DNA of 8,582 bases from Oscillospiraceae bacterium. GTDB lineage: Bacteria; Bacillota_A; Clostridia; Oscillospirales; Ruminococcaceae. Positions 1 through 6,752 of the stretch are shown here, one piece after another (the stretch's first letter is position 1; every line of letters begins with the position of its first letter). Both the position numbers and the translations under genes were made by a program. The notes beneath the pieces were generated by a model, which was not told where the DNA came from, did no database searches, and saw only the letters and a program-made list of their open reading frames with translations. The DNA lies in assembly GCA_900766795.1 (NCBI GenBank), contig CAAFWX010000223.1, positions 1 through 8,582 on the forward strand, read 5' to 3'.

Positions 1-16
1 GACGCTCTTCCGATCT
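1..16 (+). other. Illumina adapter remnant (artefact)
   Basis: The bases GACGCTCTTCCGATCT are identical to the 3' end of the standard Illumina TruSeq adapter. This is library sequence left at the contig end, not genomic DNA. The bases just after it may therefore rest on very few reads. Confidence 0.95.
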
Positions 17-380
17 TATTCTCAGAATAACCCCATGCAAAGCCTTAAGCCGCATTATGGAGCAACTTGTTAATTCCTTTAGTATTCTTCAACCGAAACT
101 GCTCAAGAGGAAAAATTCAACTATTTCGAAATCTTGTTGCCCACCCTGAAAATGGCTTAGCAGAGCTGTTTGTTGGGATTGACACATTTCGATGACCTCA
201 TCGCCGAGCGGGATTTCTCCGTCGTTTTGTCATCTGCGAGGGTGGGGTGGTGAACAAGTGAAAGTTAATTGAGTTATTGAGGTTTGCATATGCATGACTA
301 CCATGGTTTATCGTTCTGTGTGAAAAAACTCATCGTTGTTAGTTAAGATGACCCGTGATACGCCCGATTGTCATTATCAA
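17..380. other. Gene-poor stretch between contig end and radical SAM gene
   Basis: I see no supportable gene here. It contains the left copy of a dispersed repeat (97-158), a 14-bp dyad CGATGA-CC-TCATCG (190-203) and a 10-bp palindrome TGCATATGCA (285-294). Short open frames exist, for example one entering from the contig end and closing at 148, and 46 minus-strand codons across 92-229. None has a ribosome binding site or a recognisable motif. No clear terminator for the minus-strand gene ending at 381 is visible; a 4-bp stem followed by six T on the minus strand near 325-346 is too weak to call. Confidence 0.6.
97..158 (+). repeat. Left copy of ~62-bp dispersed direct repeat
   Basis: This stretch matches 8505-8567 in the same orientation. 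I count 55 of 62 aligned bases identical plus one extra C in the right copy. Shared blocks include AACTGCT, AAGAGGAAA, TTGTTGCCCACC (GTGTTGCCCACC in the right copy) and TGAAAATGGCTT. Differences fall in all codon positions of the shared frame, which argues against protein-coding constraint. Homology may continue weakly to the right (CAGAGCTGTTT against CAGCGCCTTT). Most likely it is a genome-wide interspersed repeat at which short-read assembly broke. Confidence 0.8.
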
Positions 381-1108
381 TTATCGGTAAACGATATACT
401 CAAATCGCTCGATATTGGTAAAACCCATCTCCGAAAGCGCATTAACGCTGCGCTCGACATCAACGGGAGAGTAGTACCCCTTGATAAGCGGAATGCGCAC
501 GCAGATTTTATCCGCGGGAACAAGCCTAATAAGCTCCGCGAGGTTTGCCAACACCCGCGTAATCGGCTTTCCGGTGTATCGCAGGTAGATTTCGGGGTTC
601 ATGTCTTTGATGTCAACATACCAGAAATCAATGTCGTTTACAACCGCCAACATCTTTTCAAGAAGAACATTAAGCGAGGTTTCAAGGTTCACGCTCCACA
701 TAGGGTAGCAGCGGAAGAACTCATGGATAAACTGCGCTTGCAGAAGCGGCTCTCCGCCGCCAAAGGTAACTCCCCCGCCTGTCATCTCAAAATAAATTCC
801 GTCTTTTTTATGCCGTCATAAAAACCAAGGTCTGAGATACTCAGGTTTCGTGTTTCTGGAAAGATATCCTTGTACTTTTTGTTCCCGCAGTAGGCACAGT
901 TAAGCGGACATCCCGCCATCAGCATAAGCGAACGCACTCCGTTTCCGTCGGTGTCTATTCGGAAGCGGTCAATTCCGTTAATGCGGGCGAAAACGTCGTT
1001 GTACTCATGCTTTTCATCACAGTAAACCGCGGACCAAAGTCGGTGGAGAATAAATATATCTTGCATTTTATGAAACAATGTGATATAATAATATAAAACC
1101 AATTTCAT
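381..1108 (-). pseudogene. Radical SAM glycyl-radical-enzyme activase-like protein, frameshifted
   Basis: Two minus-strand frames (782-1108 and 381-785) together make one protein of about 230-245 residues, the usual size for pyruvate formate-lyase activase relatives. The first frame carries CPLNCAYC, the C-x3-C-x2-C motif that binds the [4Fe-4S] cluster and S-adenosylmethionine, preceded by RIDTDGNGVRSL. The second has MTGGGVTFGGGEPLLQ, the family's glycine-rich SAM-binding motif, and later YVDIKDMNPEIY. They are split by a missing base in the T6 run at 804-809. Adding one base gives a continuous DGIKKDGIYFEMTGGG, which fits the family, so this is either a recent mutation or an assembly error. 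The start is uncertain: ATG at 1108 or at 1066, neither with a clear ribosome binding site. The glycyl-radical partner is not in the window. The gene is divergent from the regulator and probably not part of the sucrose system. Confidence 0.8.
1061..1089 (+). promoter_or_regulatory. Probable promoter of the LacI-family regulator gene
   Basis: There is a TTGCAT -35-like box at 1061-1066, a 17-base spacer and a perfect TATAAT at 1084-1089. It lies 43 bases before the regulator start. The spacer contains TGAAAC (1071-1076), the half-site also found in the spacer of the scrA promoter, so the regulator may repress itself. The -35 box overlaps one candidate start codon (1064-1066, minus strand) of the divergent radical SAM gene. 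Confidence 0.65.
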
Positions 1109-1131
1109 ATATCATAAAGGAGATAAGATAA

Positions 1132-2121
1132 ATGAACATTTCTGAATTTGCCGAATATGCAGGCGTATCAAAATCAGCGGTAAGCAGGTATTTCAACAAC
1201 GGCTACCTCAGTGAGGATAAGCGAGAAAAGATAGAAAAGGCAATTGAAGAAACTGGTTACTCACCGAGCTTTTCCGCCCAAGCAATAAAAACAAGGGTCA
1301 CAAAACTCGTTGGCGTCATTATTCCCAAACTGTCAAGCGAAAGCTGTGCCCGTATCACGGAAGGAATAAGTCAGGTGCTGTATGAGCATGGGTATCAGAT
1401 ACTTCTTGTCAACACAGCCAACGATTACAATAAGGAAATAGAGTATCTCGACCTGTTTCGTCAGAACAGAGTCGATGGAGTTATTTTTCTCGCAACCCTT
1501 TTCACAGACAAGCACAGGGCGTTGCTTAACAAAATGCACATTCCCGTCGTTATTGTAGGACAGCAATATAAAGGCTTCAGCTGTGTATGCCACGATGATT
1601 ACGGTGCAGCATACGCACTTACCGAGCTTATGCTGTGTAAAGGCGCAAAGCATCCTGCTTATATAGGAGTAACCGACGATGATAAGGCTGCGGGCGAATC
1701 CCGTCACAAGGGATTTCTCCAGGCGCTGGCGGATAAAAATATAAAACCGGACAAGCGTCATAGCGCTGTCGCTGAATTTACCATCGACTCCGGTTATGCC
1801 TGTGCCAAAAGAATATTATCAAGCAAACCGCTCCCCGACTGCATTTTTTGTGCAACAGACAATATCGCCGCAGGAGCAATACTCTATTGCCGCGAAAATG
1901 AGATAAAGGTACCCGAGGACATTATGATATGCGGCGTGGGTGATTCAAAAATCGCTTCAATCACCGCCGTTCCGCTCACATCGGCACGGCTTCACTATAA
2001 AACAGCCGGAATCGAAGCCGCACAAATGCTTCTGAATTATATCGGAAGAACTGCAAATGTACCGAAAATTATGAAACTTGACTATGAAATTGAAGAAAGA
2101 GAGTCTACAAACAGGTTGTAA
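1132..2121 (+). CDS. scrR: LacI-family sucrose operon repressor (ScrR-like)
   Basis: This is a 329-residue transcription regulator of normal LacI/GalR length. Residues 3-23 form the helix-turn-helix (FAEYAGVSKSAVSRYFN), residues about 44-57 the hinge, and from about residue 59 (LVGVIIP) runs the periplasmic-binding-protein-like effector domain. The recognition helix reads SAVSRYFN, unlike the common TVSRVLN, and the hinge has Ile52 where most family members have Leu, so its operator may differ from the classical one. AAAGGAG at 1116-1122 sits nine bases before the ATG and fixes the start. It is transcribed in the same direction as, and just upstream of, the sucrose PTS operon, with a dyad operator candidate in between. 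I infer local repression relieved by a sucrose-derived sugar (phosphate). The effector cannot be read from the sequence, and specificity for sucrose rests on context. Confidence 0.9.
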   Translation: MNISEFAEYAGVSKSAVSRYFNNGYLSEDKREKIEKAIEETGYSPSFSAQAIKTRVTKLVGVIIPKLSSESCARITEGISQVLYEHGYQILLVNTANDYNKEIEYLDLFRQNRVDGVIFLATLFTDKHRALLNKMHIPVVIVGQQYKGFSCVCHDDYGAAYALTELMLCKGAKHPAYIGVTDDDKAAGESRHKGFLQALADKNIKPDKRHSAVAEFTIDSGYACAKRILSSKPLPDCIFCATDNIAAGAILYCRENEIKVPEDIMICGVGDSKIASITAVPLTSARLHYKTAGIEAAQMLLNYIGRTANVPKIMKLDYEIEERESTNRL

Positions 2122-2172
2122 TATATGAAACCGTGTGAAACCTACTATTTCTCCTAAAAATGTTTATAAATA

Positions 2173-2186
2173 TTGTCAATAGACAA
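2173..2186. repeat. Short palindrome overlapping the scrA -35 box
   Basis: TTGTC-AATA-GACAA is a perfect 5-bp inverted repeat whose right arm covers most of the scrA -35 hexamer (2180-2185). It could be a second regulator site or coincidence, because AT-rich promoters often contain such short dyads. Confidence 0.35.
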
Positions 2187-2208
2187 GTGAAACTATTTGT
2201 TGTATAAT
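2180..2208 (+). promoter_or_regulatory. Promoter of the scrA-scrB-scrK-ptsH-ptsI operon
   Basis: TAGACA (2180-2185), a spacer of exactly 17 bases and a perfect TATAAT (2203-2208) form a near-consensus vegetative sigma promoter. Transcription should begin near 2215, just before the dyad operator at 2220-2235. That is the classical arrangement for repression by a LacI-family protein. The spacer contains GTGAAAC (2187-2193), a possible second half-site. Confidence 0.8.
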
Positions 2209-2219
2209 TATGTCAGTGA

Positions 2220-2235
2220 GTGAAATTGATTTCAC
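2220..2235. promoter_or_regulatory. Candidate ScrR operator
   Basis: GTGAAAT-TG-ATTTCAC is a perfect inverted repeat with 7-bp arms, a few bases after the predicted transcription start of scrA. Placement and symmetry fit a LacI-family operator. It lacks the central CG of the classical TGAAACGTTTCA type, in line with the unusual recognition helix of the neighbouring regulator. Binding is inferred. Confidence 0.65.
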
Positions 2236-2273
2236 AAGCGATATGAAACCATCAAATGAAAGAGGGATAAGGT

Positions 2274-4148
2274 ATGGATTACAAAAAGACTGCTCACGAA
2301 ATCCTTTCAGCCATAGGCGGCAGGGACAATCTTGCAAGTGCCGCTCATTGTGCAACAAGACTCAGACTGGTTATTGCTGATAACGCAAAAATCAGAAAAT
2401 CCGAACTTGAAAACATCGACGGAGTAAAGGGTGTGTTTGAAGCGTCGGGACAGCTTCAGGTCATAATCGGAACAGGCACGGTAAACAAGGTATATGATGA
2501 ATTTATCGCCGAAGCAGGCATTGAGGCTGCCTCAAAAGAGGAAGTAAAGGCAGCCGCTGCGGCAAAATCCCCCTGGTACAAGCGTGCAATCAAAAATCTC
2601 GGTGATATTTTCGTACCCATTATCCCTGCAATTGTTGCCACAGGACTTCTGAACGGTTTGTTGGGAGGTCTTGTGCAGATTTTCCCCGAAATGGCGAATT
2701 CCTATATTTACGGACTGCTAAACATTTTTTCAAACACAGCGCTGACATTTCTTCCTATTCTTATCGCAATTTCTGCAGCAAAGATTTTCGGTGGAAATCA
2801 GTTCCTGGGTGCAGTTATAGGAATGATAATGATACACCCGAGCTTAGTAAACGCCTGGACAGTTGCAGGCGGTGCAGAAACCTCAACTCTCTGGTCATGG
2901 TTCGGACTTTGGGATATTCAGAATGTGGGCTATCAAGGACACGTTATCCCCGTAATCCTGTCGGTATGGCTTATGTCGGTGATAGAGAAGTGGCTGCACA
3001 AAAAGGTTCCCGAGATGTTCGACCTCTTTGTTACTCCATTATGCTCCGTACTTATTGCAGGCTTTTTCGGCATGACTCTTATCGGTCCTGTATTTTCACA
3101 GCTTGAATCATGGGTACTTAGCGGTGCACAGGCGCTTATCGCAATCCCGTTCGGTATTGGAGCATTCTTAATGGGCGGCGTTTATGCTCCCACGGTTGTT
3201 GCAGGCGTACATCATATGTACAATGCGATTGAAATGATGATGCTTGCGGATAACGGCATGAACACATGGATGCCTATTGCAACAGCGGCAAATGTCGCTC
3301 AGGGTGCGGCAGCTCTCGCGGTAGCTATCAAGACAAAGAACAGAAAGACAAAAGCAATGGCTCTTCCTGCGTCGCTGTCGGCCTTTATGGGTATCACAGA
3401 ACCTGCAATTTTCGGCGTAAACGTTAGATTTATGCGCCCCTTTATCGCCGGTATGATAGGCGGTGCCTGCGGTGGCGCGCTGGCGTCAATTATGAACGTG
3501 TACGCAACGGCAAACGGCGTTACGGGTCTTTTCGGCTTCCTTATCACTACGGATACTTTTGTCGGATACCTCCTTACAATCGTGGTTTCCTTTGCGGTCG
3601 CTTTTGCGGTATCGTGGTTCATGGGAATAAAGGAAGATGAACCGGCAAACGATACAGAAAAACAGCCGGAAGAAGCATTGCCCGAAACATCGGACAACGA
3701 GATACTTTCCCCGCTTACCGGCAATGCAATCGCTCTGAAAGCTGTCCCGGACGAAACCTTTGCGGCAGGTATCCTCGGACTTGGCGCAGCGATCGAGCCT
3801 TCCGATGGCAGGGTTATTGCTCCGGCCGACGGAACAGTCGGAACGCTTTTCGACACACACCACGCTATCGGGCTTAACCTTGACAACGGCGCGGAGCTTC
3901 TTATCCACATCGGCATAAACACCGTTGAGCTGAACGGCGAGGGCTTTACGGCTCACGTTTCCGAGGGCGACAGGATGACAAAGGGTCAGACGCTTATCAC
4001 CTTTGACAAGGAATTTATAGCTTCAAAGGGATATAAGACCGTTACTCCCGTTATTGTAACAAATGCCGACGATTATTCGGCGGTTAAACGAATAGCCGAC
4101 GGAATTGTAACAAACCAAGATATTCTTCTCGAACTTGAAAAGGAGTAA
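2274..4148 (+). CDS. scrA: Sucrose-specific PTS enzyme EIIBCA
   Basis: This 624-residue permease imports sucrose and phosphorylates it to sucrose-6-phosphate. EIIB is residues 1-90, with phosphorylated Cys26 in AHCATRLRLV. The membrane EIIC domain runs from about residue 101 (WYKRAIKNLGDIFVPIIPA) to about 450, with the GITEPAIFGVN motif at 373-383 and a GYQGHVIPVILSVW segment typical of sucrose permeases. An acidic linker (EDEPANDTEKQPEEALPE) leads to a glucose-type EIIA from about 479 (SPLTG). There His545 in LLIHIGINTVELNG is the phosphorylation site and His530 (THHAIGL) its partner. Domain order and length fit Gram-positive ScrA with a fused EIIA. AGAGGG at 2261-2266 precedes the ATG. It is first in a five-gene operon behind the dyad operator, and scrB and scrK downstream support sucrose over trehalose or beta-glucosides. 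Confidence 0.95.
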   Translation: MDYKKTAHEILSAIGGRDNLASAAHCATRLRLVIADNAKIRKSELENIDGVKGVFEASGQLQVIIGTGTVNKVYDEFIAEAGIEAASKEEVKAAAAAKSPWYKRAIKNLGDIFVPIIPAIVATGLLNGLLGGLVQIFPEMANSYIYGLLNIFSNTALTFLPILIAISAAKIFGGNQFLGAVIGMIMIHPSLVNAWTVAGGAETSTLWSWFGLWDIQNVGYQGHVIPVILSVWLMSVIEKWLHKKVPEMFDLFVTPLCSVLIAGFFGMTLIGPVFSQLESWVLSGAQALIAIPFGIGAFLMGGVYAPTVVAGVHHMYNAIEMMMLADNGMNTWMPIATAANVAQGAAALAVAIKTKNRKTKAMALPASLSAFMGITEPAIFGVNVRFMRPFIAGMIGGACGGALASIMNVYATANGVTGLFGFLITTDTFVGYLLTIVVSFAVAFAVSWFMGIKEDEPANDTEKQPEEALPETSDNEILSPLTGNAIALKAVPDETFAAGILGLGAAIEPSDGRVIAPADGTVGTLFDTHHAIGLNLDNGAELLIHIGINTVELNGEGFTAHVSEGDRMTKGQTLITFDKEFIASKGYKTVTPVIVTNADDYSAVKRIADGIVTNQDILLELEKE

Positions 4149-4153
4149 TTTGT

Positions 4154-5503
4154 ATGTCATTTATAAACGGAAAATGGCGGCAGGCTCTGCATTTGGAGCC
4201 ACCCTGCGGCTGGCTCAACGACCCTAACGGTCTGTGCTTTTTCGGCGGATATTATCATGTATATTTTCAATATTCTCCCGAAAATGCCGAGGGCGGCGGC
4301 AAAAAGTGCTGGGGGCATTACAGAAGCCCCGATATGCTGAAATGGAAATTTACCGGCACGGTTCTTTTCCCCGATACTGCGGAAGATAAGGACGGCGTGT
4401 ATTCGGGCTGCGGTATTGTGTGGAATGATATCCTTCACATTTTCTACACCGGAAATGTAAAGGAGGACGGCGAACACGACTATATCAGAAGCGGCAGAGG
4501 CGCAAATGTGATACACGTCACTACCAAGGACGGCATAAATATGAGCCGAAAGGAAATACTGCTGCGAAACTGCGATTATCCGGACTTCTGCTCCTGTCAC
4601 GTCCGCGACCCAAAGGTGTGGAGAGAAAACGGAAAGTGGTATATGGTACTTGGCGCACGGACTCTTGAGGATAAGGGCTGCGTTTTATTCTACACCTCTA
4701 ACGACCTTGTAAACTGGGAATACAGCGGAAGCGATTCTGTACCCGATTTCGGATATATGTGGGAGTGCCCCGACCTGTTTGAGCTTGACGGGCACAAATA
4801 TCTCAGCATTTCTCCGCAAGGGCTTGAACACGGAGAAACAAAATACCAGAACGTTTATCAATCGGGATATTTCCGTTACGATAACGGGTTGAAGAATTTT
4901 ATCGAATGGGATATGGGCTTTGATTTCTACGCTCCCCAGACCTTTGAAGCTCCCGACGGCAGAAGAATAATCATCGGCTGGATGGGCATAGGAGATATTC
5001 CCTATTCCAATCCTACTGTTCCTCTCGGATACCAGCACTGCCTTACACTGCCACGGGAAATAACTGCGGATACAGACGGTATGCTCCGGCAAAATCCTAT
5101 CCGAGAATTTCAAACGATGCGAAAAAATGCACAAAGTTTGAAAGACGGAGAAAAGTTCAAAACGCCTCTTCCATTTGAACTTACCGCCGATGTTCACAGC
5201 AGCTTTTGTGTGACGCTTGACAATGCAGTCTTGCTGAATTGGGACGGCAGCATATTTGAAATGCGGTTTACAGATGAAAGCTTCGGAGGAGGAAGAACGG
5301 TACGAAAATCACACCTTGAAAAATGCTCGGACATAAGAATTATCGCAGACAAAAGCTCCGTAGAAATATATCTTGACGGCGGCAGAACAGTCCTTAGCAG
5401 CAGAATGTATCCCGATACCGATGAAATTATCGTTTCGGTACAGGGCATTGACGCAGATATTTTTTCGCTAAAAGAAATGGAGGTGATATATCTTGGAGAG
5501 TAA
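4154..5503 (+). CDS. scrB: Sucrose-6-phosphate hydrolase, GH32
   Basis: This 449-residue cytoplasmic enzyme hydrolyses sucrose-6-phosphate to glucose-6-phosphate and fructose. All three GH32 active-site blocks are present: WLNDPNG with nucleophile Asp23, VRDPKVW with Asp152, which stabilises the transition state, and MWECPDLFEL with acid/base Glu204. A C-terminal beta-sandwich follows from about residue 350, with the usual DKSSVEIYLDGG block. No signal peptide is visible, as expected for an enzyme acting after PTS uptake. Only 19 residues precede the WLNDPNG block, so the N-terminus is shorter than in many ScrB/SacA proteins. AGGAG at 4141-4145 overlaps the end of scrA and fixes the start, five bases after the scrA stop. 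A fructan hydrolase role is possible by family, but the PTS context favours the phosphorylated substrate. Confidence 0.94.
   Translation: MSFINGKWRQALHLEPPCGWLNDPNGLCFFGGYYHVYFQYSPENAEGGGKKCWGHYRSPDMLKWKFTGTVLFPDTAEDKDGVYSGCGIVWNDILHIFYTGNVKEDGEHDYIRSGRGANVIHVTTKDGINMSRKEILLRNCDYPDFCSCHVRDPKVWRENGKWYMVLGARTLEDKGCVLFYTSNDLVNWEYSGSDSVPDFGYMWECPDLFELDGHKYLSISPQGLEHGETKYQNVYQSGYFRYDNGLKNFIEWDMGFDFYAPQTFEAPDGRRIIIGWMGIGDIPYSNPTVPLGYQHCLTLPREITADTDGMLRQNPIREFQTMRKNAQSLKDGEKFKTPLPFELTADVHSSFCVTLDNAVLLNWDGSIFEMRFTDESFGGGRTVRKSHLEKCSDIRIIADKSSVEIYLDGGRTVLSSRMYPDTDEIIVSVQGIDADIFSLKEMEVIYLGE
5479..5487 (+). promoter_or_regulatory. Strong ribosome binding site that sets the TTG start of scrK
   Basis: GGAGGTGAT is a near-complete complement to the 16S rRNA 3' end and lies inside the last codons of scrB. 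Its GGAGG core ends nine bases before TTG at 5493. No ATG lies at suitable spacing, so TTG is the start. Confidence 0.85.
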
Positions 5504-6461
5504 AAAGCTGATAGCAATAGGCGAAGCGCTGATTGACTTTATCCCCGATAAAACAGGCTGTGCTTTTGGCGAGGTTACGAGTTTTTCACCGAAGGTCGGC
5601 GGCGCTCCCGCAAATGTATGCGGCGCTTTTTCTAAGCTTGGCGGCAGGTCAATGCTGATAACGCAGCTTGGAAACGACCCTTTTGGAATGAAGATTTCGG
5701 ACGAACTTTCAGAGTGCGGCATTGACACCTCTGCCATACGATTTACCGATGAAGCAAATACGGCTCTTGCATTTGTTAGCCTTGCCAAAGACGGAAACAG
5801 GACATTTTCATTCTACCGAAAGCCGTCTGCGGATATGCTGCTCTCGCCCGAACAGCTGGAGGAAAAATGGTTTGAAGGTGCTTATTCGCTTCACTTTTGC
5901 AGCGTATCTCTGGGAGATTTCCCTATGAAAAACGCACATATAAAAGCTATTGAGATTGCCCGAAAAAAGGGTATGCTCATAAGTTTTGACCCGAACCTGC
6001 GGTTTCAGCTGTGGAATGACAAGGAAAAGCTGCGCCAGAGAGTAAACGAGTTTATCCCGATGTGCGATATTCTCAAAATCTCCGATGAGGAGCTTGAATT
6101 TATCACAGGCGAAAATGATATTGAAACGGCTGTCCCGAAGCTTCTGGACAAGGGCGTCAAGCTGATAGTGTTCACCTGCGGAAAGGACGGAGCGTATGCC
6201 TATACCCAAAATGCAAAAGTCTTTTCACCTGCCGAAAAGGTAAAAGCTGTTGATACAACAGGCGCCGGCGATGGATTTATCGGCTCTTTTCTCTGGAAAA
6301 TGCAAAGCCTTGGCATTGACTGCCGCAACATCTGCTCCGCTGATGAAAGCGCACTCAAGGATTGCCTTGAATTTTCCAACAGATTTTGTGCGTTAAGCGT
6401 ACAGTCAAAGGGCGCAATCGCGTCTTATCCTACAATAGACCAAATTACTGAAACTATATGA
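5493..6461 (+). CDS. scrK: Fructokinase, PfkB family
   Basis: This 322-residue sugar kinase phosphorylates the fructose released by ScrB with ATP, giving fructose-6-phosphate for glycolysis. PfkB features are clear: N-terminal KLIAIGEALIDF, the sugar-binding VGGAPANVCGAFSKLGG block at residues 35-51, and the DTTGAGDGFIGSF signature at 254-266, with Asp260 as the catalytic base and the GAGD anion hole. Length is normal for the family. The TTG start is chosen from the strong ribosome binding site at 5479-5487. The gene overlaps the end of scrB by 11 bases, which suggests translational coupling. PfkB members vary in substrate; fructose is inferred from the scrA-scrB context. Confidence 0.93.
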   Translation: MESKKLIAIGEALIDFIPDKTGCAFGEVTSFSPKVGGAPANVCGAFSKLGGRSMLITQLGNDPFGMKISDELSECGIDTSAIRFTDEANTALAFVSLAKDGNRTFSFYRKPSADMLLSPEQLEEKWFEGAYSLHFCSVSLGDFPMKNAHIKAIEIARKKGMLISFDPNLRFQLWNDKEKLRQRVNEFIPMCDILKISDEELEFITGENDIETAVPKLLDKGVKLIVFTCGKDGAYAYTQNAKVFSPAEKVKAVDTTGAGDGFIGSFLWKMQSLGIDCRNICSADESALKDCLEFSNRFCALSVQSKGAIASYPTIDQITETI

Positions 6462-6467
6462 AAGAGG
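6461..6467 (+). promoter_or_regulatory. Ribosome binding site that sets the ptsH start
   Basis: AAAGAGG begins at the last base of the scrK stop codon and lies eight bases before ATG 6476. An in-frame ATG at 6458 would overlap the scrK stop (ATGA) but lacks a site of its own, and starting there would add six residues that do not belong to HPr. Confidence 0.7.
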
Positions 6468-6475
6468 TATTTACT

Positions 6476-6733
6476 ATGAAAGAATTTACTTACACAATTA
6501 CAGATTCGGTTGGTATTCACGCAAGACCTGCGGGTTTGCTCGCGAAGAAAGCGAAGGGATTTGAGAGCGTTATCACGATTAACAAGAATGGAAAAAGCGC
6601 GGCAGCGACAAAGCTGATGGCAGTTATGGGGCTTGGCGTGAAGTGCGGCGAAACCGTGACTGTGACGGTCGAGGGCGCGGACGAGGAAAAGGCGGCTGCG
6701 GAAATGGAGAAATTCTTCTCGGAAAATCTCTGA
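6476..6733 (+). CDS. ptsH: Phosphocarrier protein HPr, without regulatory Ser46
   Basis: This 85-residue protein carries phosphate from Enzyme I to EIIA of ScrA in the cytoplasm. His15 in SVGIHARPAG is the phosphorylation site, with Arg17 beside it. Aligning NGKSAAATKLMAVMGLG with the canonical NGK...KSIMGVMSLG block puts Lys46 where low-GC Gram-positives have the Ser46 phosphorylated by HPr kinase. This HPr should transfer phosphate for transport but should not act as a CcpA corepressor. Thr45 is adjacent, but whether it could be modified is unknown. It sits 14 bases after scrK and 19 before ptsI's ATG, in the same operon. The start at 6476 gives exact HPr numbering for His15. Confidence 0.95.
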   Translation: MKEFTYTITDSVGIHARPAGLLAKKAKGFESVITINKNGKSAAATKLMAVMGLGVKCGETVTVTVEGADEEKAAAEMEKFFSENL

Positions 6734-6734
6734 T

Positions 6735-6742
6735 AAAAGGAG
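6735..6742 (+). promoter_or_regulatory. Ribosome binding site that sets the ptsI start
   Basis: AAAAGGAG is ten bases before ATG 6753 but only one base before the upstream in-frame GTG at 6744. The spacing rules out GTG and supports ATG 6753. Confidence 0.8.
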
Positions 6743-6752
6743 AGTGACGGGT

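Noticed and set aside
92..229. 46-codon minus-strand open frame and a plus-strand frame to 148 across the left repeat
   Set aside because: Neither has a start with a ribosome binding site. The right repeat copy does not preserve codon-like substitution patterns, so I treat this as non-coding repeat.
290..346. 18-codon plus-strand frame starting at ATG 290
   Set aside because: It is too short, lacks a clear ribosome binding site and has no relation to neighbours.
336..821. Plus-strand open frame of 161 codons
   Set aside because: It lies opposite the radical SAM gene and has no recognisable motifs; the minus strand carries the clear family signatures.
1333..1761. Minus-strand open frame of 142 codons
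   Set aside because: It is antisense to the LacI-family regulator, with no ribosome binding site or domain.
2126..2142. Possible CcpA (cre) site in ATGAAACCGTGTGAAAC
   Set aside because: The right half does not match the cre consensus, the sequence is a tandem rather than inverted repeat, and the local HPr lacks Ser46.
3299..3956. Long minus-strand open frames of 207 and 156 codons
   Set aside because: Both are low-complexity antisense shadows of scrA with no support as genes.
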